From assembly GCF_900240265.1 (NCBI RefSeq), contig NZ_LT964739.1, positions 156,561 through 220,560 of the forward strand: a DNA stretch of 64,000 nt, in the 5' to 3' direction. Numbering within the stretch: position 1 is the first letter of the stretch; every line of letters begins with the position of its first letter. This DNA is from Galactobacillus timonensis (GTDB lineage Bacteria > Bacillota_I > Bacilli_A > Erysipelotrichales > Erysipelotrichaceae). A program made the position numbers and the translations under genes. The notes under the pieces were generated by a model. That model saw only the letters and a program-made list of their open reading frames with translations. It ran no database searches and was not told where the DNA came from. This document shows positions 35,786-44,500 of the stretch, piece after piece.

Positions 35786-35826
35786 ACAGGATGCATGTCA
35801 TGAAAATCATAGCTGCATCCTGTTTT
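35786..35826 (+). terminator. Terminator after the unknown stub
   Basis: ACAGGATGCA (35786-35795) pairs with TGCATCCTGT (35814-35823), then TTTTC. Perfect 10-bp stem. Confidence 0.75.
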
Positions 35827-35903
35827 CATTTGGCCAGTCATAAATCACAGGCGAAAATCTCACCGGAATAAGGAGTTTGTACTCAAACCGTACCCAGCGG
35901 GTA

Positions 35904-35953
35904 TAGAAAAATCCCTGTAAGCCTCATAAATTCAAGACTTACAGGGATTCGTT
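35904..35953. terminator. Bidirectional terminator hairpin
   Basis: AATCCCTGTAAG (35910-35921) and CTTACAGGGATT (35938-35949) form a perfect 12-bp stem; on the minus strand TTTTTC follows. It lies just past the minus-strand frame ending PGTIELE at 35957. Confidence 0.7.
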
Positions 35954-35956
35954 TGT

Positions 35957-36000
35957 TTATTCCAGCTCGATTGTTCCAGGAGGGTCTGTCATCAACACAT
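35957..36000 (-). pseudogene. C-terminal stub ending PGTIELE
   Basis: The minus strand encodes VLMTDPPGTIELE then TAA, followed by a strong terminator. The same last seven residues end the 39-residue protein at 16489. The 5' part is cut off by the IS66 fragment starting near 36003. Confidence 0.35.
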
Positions 36001-36002
36001 TA

Positions 36003-36542
36003 TGCTGGATGCACTGCCGCAGAGAATTCATCCGTGCAGCACGTCTTCTGAATTCATCAAAGCTCAGAGAAGAAGAACTGGAGACCTTTCCGGAATTCAA
36101 AGCGATAGAACTGATCCGCAGAATTTATGTGGAAGAGAACAAGCTGAAGGATCTGTCAGATGGAGAAAGACTCAAAGGACGCCAGAAACTGGTTAAGCCG
36201 GAAGTCGATGCCTTCTTCGGATACATGCATTCCCTGGATTCAGAGGATCCTGCTTTCAGCGAGCATCTTTCCTCTGCAATCAGATATGCCCTGAACCACG
36301 AAGAAGGACTGCGGGAGTTTCTTGATGATCCGCAGGTACCGCTGGACAATGGTTTTTCCGAACGAAGTGTCAGAAGTATCTGCCAGCTCAGGATGAACTC
36401 TCTATTCAGCTATTCCATCACCGGAGCAGAAGATAATGCGATCATCGAATCCCTGGCAGAAACGGCAAAGGCAAACCATGCCAATCCGAGAATCTACTTT
36501 CAGTATCTGATCGATCGCATGATGGACAGAAACAGATCTGCC
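36003..36542 (+). pseudogene. IS66-family transposase (tnpC), C-terminal part before IS21
   Basis: Starts inside the gene at CWMHCRREFIRAARLL (the IS66 HxRRxF block) and runs through FLDDPQVPLDNGFSERSVRS and FQYLIDRMMDRNRSA. It lacks the N-terminal two thirds, including the first catalytic residues. The frame is interrupted at 36542 by a complete IS21 element and resumes at 39104. IS66 transposase genes are normally about 500 codons. Confidence 0.85.
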
Positions 36543-36724
36543 TGAATATACCGATGTGGCGAAGCCGGGTTTCCGGTGAAACCAAGGCCACTTTTTCAAA
36601 GACTGATTTGATGTGATTCCGGGCCTCTAAGGCCACGCAGATTCGTCAGGATTCCTTAAGAAACCTTCTTTCTATAATGGCGATGAGGCTGATTGCCTCA
36701 CTTGTACGAAAGGAGGTTTTTTTT

Positions 36725-38229
36725 ATGTCAAAGTACAAGGAAATCCTGCGGCTTCTATCAACCACAGGACTATCGGGCAGACAGATCGCCAGCCAGCTTC
36801 ACGTTGGCAGGGATTCTGTGGCTGCTGCCCGACAAGCGTCGTCTTCACTGAAATTGCAATGGGAGGAGGTGAAAGACAAGAGTGAAGACGAGATTCACCA
36901 AACGCTTTTTCCAAGGGAGAAACAGGAATCTATTCAGGTAAAGCCGGACTTTAACGAAATGCTCAAGGACTATGATCGTATTCCTGGCATGACCAAGAAG
37001 GTCCTCTGGGAAGATTACGTCAAAGAGGTGCAGGCGTCAGGAGGAATTCCCTATCAGTACTCACAGTTCTGTGAGCTGTTCGCGTGGGAAGCTGCAGTTA
37101 ATAACGCCACCATGCATAAACAGCACAAACCAGGTGAGCGAATTGAAGTTGACTGGGCGGGGACGAAAGTGCCTGTCACAGATCCGGATACCGGGGAAGT
37201 TACCTATGGATACATGTTCGTTGCGGTCCTCCCTTACAGTCAGTACGCTTATGCCGAAATCCTTCCGGATATGAAGCTGGAAAACTGGATCGGAGCTCAT
37301 GTTAATATGTATGAGTTCTTCCATGGCATTACGCCTATCCTCTTTTGTGACAATCTCAAGACAGGTATTCTTTCTCACCCGGAAATGGGCGACTGGATTG
37401 AAAAACCAGCTACCGTGAAATGGCAGATTACTATGACACCGCCATCCTGGCTGCGCCGGTGAGGACTCCGAAAGCCAAGGCATCCGTGAAAGGAACGGTA
37501 GGTAAACTCACTTCAAGGATCATTGCCCGATTATATAAGCAGAAACCCGGAAGCTTTTCCGAAGCTGGCAAAATGTGCCGGGAATACCTGAACCAATTCA
37601 ATGCGACCAAATTCGAAAAACGAGAAGGATCACGACTCGAAGAATTCATAATAATTGAGAAGCCACTTCTCCACAGCCTGCCGCGTGAGCCGTATGAGTA
37701 TGGAATATGGAAATCTGCCACTGTTCAACTGAATTATCACAACGCCGTTGATTGTATGTACTACAGCGTTCCATACCGTTATATTCATCAGAAAGTACGC
37801 GCACGCATTTCAAAATATAAGATTGACATCTATTTGGGTGATTCCAGAATCGCTTCTCATACACGCTTATACCGTCATACTGGCCAGTATTCCACAAATC
37901 CGGAGCACATGCCTGCAAATCACAAACAGGCTCCGGAATGGGACGATGATCGTTTCCGTAAGTGGGCTGAGTCCATTGGGCCATCGGTTTATAAGGTAAT
38001 TAATCAGCTTCTAAAATCCTACAAAGTAGAAGAACAGGGATATAACGCCTGCATGTCTATCCTGAAATTCGCAGACAAATACACCCCTGAGCGGTTAGAA
38101 AAGACCTTTGCCAAGGCCTTATCTGTTATCACTGTTCCCCGCTATAAGGATATTAAGTTAATCCTTGAGCACTATCAAGGTGAGCCCGATCAGGAAGCTT
38201 CATTTGAAGTCAATGGCAGCCTCTTATGA
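36725..38229 (+). pseudogene. istA: IS21 transposase IstA, frameshifted
   Basis: ATG 36725 (MSKYKEIL) has AAGGAGG 7 bases upstream. The first part has the helix-turn-helix TGLSGRQIASQLHVGRDSV, RIEVDWAGTKVPV (D) and ITPILFCDNLKTGIL (D). At about 37410 the reading shifts: KPATVKW would read KPAYREMADYYDTAI with one extra T. The second part continues MADYYDTAILAAPVRTPKAK, ASVKGTVGKL (E region) and the Mu-like C-terminal domain to 38229. One missing base inactivates it unless a programmed slip occurs; no slippery run is evident there. Confidence 0.87.
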
Positions 38230-38896
38230 AACACAGGATTCCGTACCAGGAATTATGGATATGACGTTCGATGAACGCTTATCTTTTCTCGTGGATGCAG
38301 AGATGGACTCCAGAGATAACCGAAGATTGAGCAGAAGGATCAAGGAGGCACATTTCCCGGATTCCAACGCTGTAATTGAGGGCATCAAGTATTATCAGGA
38401 TCGTCATCTTAATCGTACCCAGATTACGGCTCTGGCGACGAATCAGTATATTCATAAGCCGAAAAACGTTCTGGTGACCGGTGCCACCGGCGCAGGCAAG
38501 ACCTATATTTTGGCAGCACTGGGGAACAGAGCATGCCAGCAGAACTATAAAGTTCTGTATATCCGGATGCCTGAACTGTTCAATGAAATCGAACGGGCAA
38601 AAATCGAAGGCGAATATGACAGACTGTTGAAGAAATACCACTCCAGGGACCTTCTGATCATTGATGACTGGCTTCTCTATCCTGTCAAAGAAGGACAATG
38701 TGAACAGATCCTTGAAGTCCTTGAGGGAAGATATCGGCATAGCGCAACGATTGTCGGCTCTCAGTACGCAGAGGACGGTTGGAGAGAGCGCCTGGGAGGC
38801 AGTGCAGTCGCCGAAGCAATCATGGACCGGCTCACAGCATGTGCAGAGCGGATCATGATACTCGGAGACAAGTCAATGCGAACCAGAAATGACTGA
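38180..38896 (+). CDS. istB: IS21 helper ATPase IstB
   Basis: About 238 residues from GTG 38180; a TTG at 38165 is also open, and ATG 38213 is possible. Walker A is VLVTGATGAGKTYILAALG, Walker B LLIIDDWLL, and the sensor region reads SATIVGSQYAEDGWRERLGG. The end is DKSMRTRND. It is an AAA ATPase that selects target DNA for IstA. It overlaps the istA end, as usual. Intact, although its partner is frameshifted. Confidence 0.9.
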   Translation: MSPIRKLHLKSMAASYETQDSVPGIMDMTFDERLSFLVDAEMDSRDNRRLSRRIKEAHFPDSNAVIEGIKYYQDRHLNRTQITALATNQYIHKPKNVLVTGATGAGKTYILAALGNRACQQNYKVLYIRMPELFNEIERAKIEGEYDRLLKKYHSRDLLIIDDWLLYPVKEGQCEQILEVLEGRYRHSATIVGSQYAEDGWRERLGGSAVAEAIMDRLTACAERIMILGDKSMRTRND

Positions 38897-39103
38897 CATT
38901 CAGCAAACCAGATAGACGACGACACCCGGCTTGGAATAAGACAAGCCGGGTTTTGTGCGCAGGAAGGTGGCCTTATAGATGCGGAACGCTGGACTTCGAT
39001 GCCGGAATAAACCGGTAATTTCTGCCCGGCCTTGGTGCTCCGGATCAATGGCCTTGAAGGTCCGGAATGATGGCCCTGGGAGCTCCGGAATATTCAATCT
39101 GCC

Positions 39104-39274
39104 CGCATTACAGAATCGTTTCTGAAAGAACTGATGCCCTGGAGCGATTCCTATCATGAATATGAAGCCGGTAAGAAGCGAGAGATCGTTGATTACATGG
39201 GAACCGGTCCAGACAAGCCTCCGAAGGTCCGGGTTGTGGATGGAAAGAAGAAATTGATACAGCCATCTGCGTAA
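39104..39274 (+). pseudogene. IS66 transposase, 3' end after IS21
   Basis: Joined to 36542 the frame reads RNRSARITESFLKELMPWSD, SYHEYEAGKKREIVDYMGTG, PDKPPKVRVVDGKKKLIQPS and stops at 39272-39274. This is the IS66 C-terminal tail. The downstream stretch has a CCCAGcaCTGGG hairpin followed by TTCTTT near 39312-39327. Confidence 0.8.
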
Positions 39275-39370
39275 ATCAGATTCGCCATCAAAAGGCGATC
39301 GAGCTTTACTGACCCAGCACTGGGTTCTTTAAAGTCCGGTCGCCTTCGCGCTCATTATATTGTCCTGCTC

Positions 39371-39421
39371 TTATGAAATAAGTTCACCCTGTATTAGACG
39401 CTTACGTTCGATTGATGTCAT
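39371..39421 (-). CDS. 16-codon frame with a strong ribosome site
   Basis: MTSIERKRLIQGELIS, preceded by GAGAGGAGGACAAATC, an excellent site. It is probably the start of a gene shortened by the IS66 insertion or deletion rather than a real peptide. Confidence 0.3.
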   Translation of the reverse strand: MTSIERKRLIQGELIS

Positions 39422-39667
39422 GATTTGTCCTCCTCTCAGCCATTCAGGCATCAAAAAAGACATACCCATCTGCCCGCTGCTTATGCGTAAGCATTCCGCA
39501 GAAGTTCAGCCGATTCACGGCGTTCTGATCACACACGCAGAGAAATGGTTGCGTGCGTAACTTCAATGGAATGACCTGCAATGCAGGGCTTCAAAGTATG
39601 TCTTTATCGATTAAATGATAGCATGGTTCAGAAAATATTAGCGAGATTTCAGATTTTAAATGTGAAC

Positions 39668-39970
39668 CTCCCCGCCTAAGTCCTAACGTACTATAGACGG
39701 AGCTTCCAAGGGCTTGTGTGCCCTCAGACTTCCGTCTGCTAAACGATTCGGTGACAGCACAGCACACAAGCCGAAACTTATGTACCCATCTGCACTAACG
39801 TTTCTCAGACTTATGTCAGGATCGTCAGACTGCCATAGGAAGCAGAGGGTACAAGACCCTGTTGATCTTCCACAGGTCAGCTAACGTCCTTTGGGTTCCA
39901 CTCCCGATCCCAGAGATTTTGGTCATAAGATCGGGTGATTCCATAAACAGCCCGCGGATCTACAGGGACC
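39668..39970 (+). ncRNA. Candidate structured RNA with pseudoknot (HEARO/omega-like?)
   Basis: No protein fits this 300-base stretch, but long complementary arms do. AGACGGA (39695-39701) pairs with TCCGTCT (39731-39737). GGCTTGTGTGC (39711-39721) pairs with GCACACAAGCC (39762-39772). The two interleave, which makes a pseudoknot. Further stems: GTACCCatCTGC (39782-39793) with GCAGagGGTAC (39842-39852), and CCCGATC (39903-39909) with GATCGGG (39929-39935). Size, pseudoknot and a mobile-element setting fit HEARO or other IscB/TnpB-associated omega RNAs. No IscB or TnpB gene is nearby. The class is an inference. Confidence 0.5.
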
Positions 39971-40047
39971 ACTTTATGCAAATACGGCTTTTTTAATTAC
40001 ATCAACGATTCCAGATTGTTTGCTCGTGAATTAGGAATCTGCATCAA

Positions 40048-40545
40048 TCAGGTTCCATGCTTTTTATTGACAGTAAAAGTGTATTCTTCCTTATCCCGGG
40101 TTTCATAAAATCTTCTGACACACTTCAACACGCCTGTGGCTTTGGTATATTTGTACTTTTCGTATGGTTGGTACGAATTGTCAGATGAGTTTTCATTCGA
40201 GCCTTCACCAGTGAATGAGACGTCCGGCATGGATTGTGCAAGCACCATTGCCAGCAGTGTAGGAAAATGAATTTCGTCTTTGCCTGTCTGTGTCCCGAAC
40301 CACAGGCTGATTTCCGCCTGCATGGCATCGTTTTTGCAATAATAGAAATCGAGGAAATCTTCGCAGGTTACATCGTTGGCTGGCATGATGTAGTTTCCTA
40401 TTTCAACCTGCACATCGCTCAGATTTTCCATCGCAGGCCATCCCCAATCCTGATGCTCCCTGGCGAAATCAGAAATAACCTTGGCAGCTTGTTCTGCGTC
40501 TTCCTTGTTCTTGTACTGAATTTTGAAAAACATCCATTCCCGCAT
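40048..40545 (-). CDS. Unknown 165-residue protein at the end of the VWA-MoxR cluster
   Basis: ATG 40545 (MREWMFFKIQYKNKED) follows AGGAGTAATAAT. The sequence is soluble, with an N-terminal helix (KEDAEQAAKVISDFAREHQD), a Trp-rich piece (WGWPAMENLSDVQVEIG) and a basic C-terminal end. I do not recognise a family. It lies 108 bases after the SIR2-like gene in the same direction, so it may be the last member of the cluster. Confidence 0.6.
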   Translation of the reverse strand: MREWMFFKIQYKNKEDAEQAAKVISDFAREHQDWGWPAMENLSDVQVEIGNYIMPANDVTCEDFLDFYYCKNDAMQAEISLWFGTQTGKDEIHFPTLLAMVLAQSMPDVSFTGEGSNENSSDNSYQPYEKYKYTKATGVLKCVRRFYETRDKEEYTFTVNKKHGT

Positions 40546-40653
40546 ATTATTACTCCTCCTAATGGTTCAATATACTGATGAGCCAAATGACTACGATTGC
40601 GATAAACTGTATATCGTCAAGTAAGTATCCCTGAAAATATTACAGACTTTATA

Positions 40654-41580
40654 TCAGATTATCTGTCTCAACACCCTCTCATAATATTCTTTATAGTTTC
40701 CATTGAAATGATCCGGTGTCATGATTCTGACACCATAGTTCTGCATCAGCAGTGCTTTTCCTTTACCGTAAATATCATCTTTGCTTGCTTCATAAAATAC
40801 AGTTGATGCATCCGGAAAATTCCTTTTCTTGCAGCAAAGAAGCCACCATAAATCCATTTCCGCCGGATCCATTCCGAATCCGATGATATGCACATCACCA
40901 AGCAGAAAATAATCAACCCAGCTCAATGCCTCTATGGTTTCTTCTCCATTTTTCTCTGCTATGCGGCAACGGCGGATCAGCGATGGTACATATTTTTCAA
41001 TTTCATTCAGTAGCTTTCCATAATAGTAATGCCCCATTACCATGGAAGACGGCTGCCACGCATTGCCATGAATATGCCAGATTGGGGCTGAAGCACCACC
41101 GTCAGATAAATTCTGATATTGGAATAGAAGACGGCGTATGCGATTGTCTTCTTTACGTGTCATGCACCTATGCATGCGATATTGATAGGAAGTGTAATTA
41201 TCTATAAAAGACTGTTCAATTTCATTGGAATAATTAGCAGTCAGGATTGCATCAGCACTGCCGCTTTCAAGAAGTCTAAACAAGCTGCAGCAGTCTTGAT
41301 CCAGATGAATCTGTGTCATAAGCATGCTGATTTTCTTAATGTAATCAGTCACTTTATCATTTGTAGCTGCTACGATCTGCTGTGAAAACGGAAGCTCTTT
41401 TAAAACTGCAGCAGAAATAGCCGGGTTTTCTTTCTTCCTGATCTTCTCTATAAAATCATCACAGGAAGATTGGCCCGCTGCTCTGCAGAATCCATTTCCA
41501 ATCAGAAAAACAACAGGTCTTTTCTTCAATTGAATCATCAGATGATTTTCTTCTGACTTTAAATGCTCTTTCCCGGACAT
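40654..41580 (-). CDS. SIR2-like domain protein
   Basis: 308 residues. Motifs in order: VVFLIGNGFCRAAG (about 23-36, the nucleotide loop, GNGF instead of GAGxS), ILTANYSNEIEQSF (about 111-124, the TxNYxxxIE motif), PIWHIHGN (about 164-171, the catalytic-type His) and VHIIGFGMDPAEMDLWWLL (about 228-246). This is the SIR2_2 type found in many phage-defence systems, where it degrades NAD+. ATG 41580 follows TTGAGAAAGAAC; MIQLKKRP 14 codons in is an alternative. It starts 12 bases after the LRR-BRCT gene, so it is in the operon. Confidence 0.85.
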   Translation of the reverse strand: MSGKEHLKSEENHLMIQLKKRPVVFLIGNGFCRAAGQSSCDDFIEKIRKKENPAISAAVLKELPFSQQIVAATNDKVTDYIKKISMLMTQIHLDQDCCSLFRLLESGSADAILTANYSNEIEQSFIDNYTSYQYRMHRCMTRKEDNRIRRLLFQYQNLSDGGASAPIWHIHGNAWQPSSMVMGHYYYGKLLNEIEKYVPSLIRRCRIAEKNGEETIEALSWVDYFLLGDVHIIGFGMDPAEMDLWWLLCCKKRNFPDASTVFYEASKDDIYGKGKALLMQNYGVRIMTPDHFNGNYKEYYERVLRQII

Positions 41581-41592
41581 AAATGTTCTTTC

Positions 41593-44500
41593 TCAATTTG
41601 CTTCAGCTGCAGCAGTTGATTCAGGCTGCTCTTTTATTTCAATATACTCGCATTTAAGTTCATCCGCCATTTGCTTAGCAATGGAGTTTTTGCTGCCATA
41701 TACCTTTTTTACAATAGTACCACCATAGTTATATGTATCGGCAAGAACGTTGAGATTATCTATCTTTTTCAGACTGTCTGGAATTGTTATTTCTGTTAAT
41801 TTACTGCATCCTCTGAAAGCCCGTGCATCAAAATCCGTCATACCTTCAGGAAGAACAATGTTTTTAACTCCACTTGCCAAAAAAGCAGCAGGATGTATTA
41901 CTCTTATTGAACTTGGGAGAGAAATATTTTCAAGACTACTGCATCCATAGAATGCTCCTTCTCCAATTTCAATCACTCCTTCCGGAATTTCAATTTTCTG
42001 GATGGAACAGGACTTAAAAGCACTTTCTCCAATAGAGATAACATCTGCAGGAATCACGGTATTTCTGCATCCGGCAATCAGCTTATTTGTTTTTGTTTCG
42101 ATTACCGCATTGCAGTTCTCTCTGGAATCATACACCGGATTGGCAGGATCTACAGTGATACTTACAAACTGATCTCTTTCCGTTAATGGTGCATGAATAC
42201 TATCTGTACTTGCAGGAATGCAGATACTACGGATTGACCAGCATCCATCAAAAACATCCGAACCGATATATTCAACAGTTGAAGGAATACTGACATCTGT
42301 CATCTTTGTGCAGTAATCAAATGCATTATCACCAATTCTGCGCAGCCCTTCATTCAGCTTTATCGATGTTAATTCCGTGCACCTTGCAAATGCACATTCA
42401 GGAATTTCTTCTATTCCTTCAGATAATTCAACTTTGCAGATATCTATGTTGTCTGTAAAAGCAGCTCGTAGGAAAACAGAATATCCTTCAATTCTGTCCG
42501 GAACCTGAATTTCTTTTTCTTTGCCGATGTATTTCCAAAGATAGATCTTTTGTTCATAGATAGAGAATTCATAATTCGAAATACTTCTGTAATTATCTGT
42601 ACCGAAAAGATTTTCAAAATAGTCATCCGCATGTTTCAGACATTCTGAAGCCTTGATAATAGCAACATGTTTTCCTTGCTTTCCTGGATGCATTGCCTTT
42701 TTTGTAATGGCGTTTTCTATGAATTCATAATCCGGAATAATCAGATAATCAACATCTTTTCCAAATCTGTTTTCAATTATTCCTCCTGCACTGCTTATTC
42801 TGCTTTCAACAAGTGAAATCATTTCCCTGTCTTTTTTATCCATTTCCAGAAATTCCATGACGAAGAAATGACTGTCTGAAAACACAATGGAATTAACAGT
42901 TTCCGCTTTGACGGAATTTATATTGGCTGCAGCTTGACTGGTTTTCTGTTCCTGTGCAATTCTCTGTTTCAGCTGCGGATCAGTAATTATACTTGCATCA
43001 AAGTCAGAGACAGTATGGAACTTCTTTTTATACCATCCCTTGTAATTATGCATATCATATATAACAAAGCTCCCATTTGTATAAATTCCTTCAGGAGGAG
43101 TATCAAATAATCTTACATTGCTTTTCAGGTTGCCCAGAGCAAGAAGATTTGTTACTTTGGCGCCTGCAAACAACTTGGATGGATACTTTTTCTCTGGTGA
43201 TTCCAGAACCAATGTATTGATTACAGCTCCGTTAAATGTATTATGACCTGAAAAGGATATTTCTTTTGCTAGATATAATTCTTTTAAATGCGTGCATCCT
43301 TCAAAAGCCTGTGATCCTATTTCCCGAATTGTTGTAGGAAGCGTTATGTATTCAAGATTCTCACAGCCTGAGAATGCTTTGGCTCCGATTGTTTGATATC
43401 CTTCCGGGATTGTTATGGTCCTGATATGCTTATAGTACTCAGGAGCACTGCCTGCTGTACCTGCAATGCCATTGATCTTTATGCCGCCTACCTGTTCAGG
43501 GAATACAACATTTTCCTCATTTCCATGATACCTTGAGATAAGATGTGTGCCTGCTTTCGGCTTCTTCCAGGGGTCAACGTGTTTTGGAGATGCAGCGCTT
43601 TGTGCCACAGCAATCTTTTTTCTGATTTCTTCAGCTTTTTTTATATTCTCTTCAGGTGTATATGGCTTTGTTAATGAATAACGATAATGATGCTCCTTGA
43701 AATATTTCTCTGCAGGAGAGTCTGCAATAAGCTGCCAGTTGGTTTCTTTGAATTCGCCAAAATTTCCAGTTGGATGCGAAAGGCTTTCTGGAAGCTTTAC
43801 TGTGAAACCTTCTGAATGCTCATCCGGTAAAAAAGCATCAAGATTCAGCTCTGTTATGCCTTCCTGAATATCAATCTCAACTGTATGGTAAATGTGACCA
43901 AGTGAATACGGTTCAAGTATAGAAAACCATCCAGGCACTATGATCTTGCTTACGCTGCTGTCAACATAAAAGGAATAAGAAGCATAATTTCCGATACCGA
44001 TCACATACTTGTCACCGATTTTTTCAGGGAAAGTGACAACTGAATCATTTCCGTGATAACCCGTAATCAATACACAGCCATTTTTATATTTGAAATCATA
44101 TATTTTTCTCCAGTCTGATACTTTCATTGATCGCTTAGAAGATTTATCATCCATTTTCCCAAGTGATGGCATGCTGGATGTCTTGAAATGCTCTTTCTTG
44201 TAATCCAGCAGCATTGCAGTTACTTCCAGCATTTCATGTTCTGATGCATAAGTGGTCAGCTGCTCCGCTGCCTTCTCATTGAATATGGCAAGATCGCATA
44301 AAAAGCCTAGCAGTGATATATCTTTCCGTTCAATTGCCAGCATACCAGCCTTTACAGAATACCTTTTCAGATAGGAAAGATAAAGATTCCTGAATTCATC
44401 AGAAAGCATATATGGATACTGCATGCGGACTGCAGCCATCCGCAGTTTGTTTTCAGGTTTTGAAATGACAGTGAACATGGAATCATAGCCAGCAAAATCA

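Larger units (their letters stand above)
36543..39096 (+). mobile_element. Complete IS21-family element inside the IS66 transposase gene
   Basis: Ends TGAATATACCG (left) and, reverse complement, TGAATATTCCG (right). Flanked by a 7-bp target duplication ATCTGCC (36536-36542 and 39097-39103). It carries istA, with a one-base frameshift, and an intact istB. Removing the element restores the IS66 frame. Confidence 0.92.
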
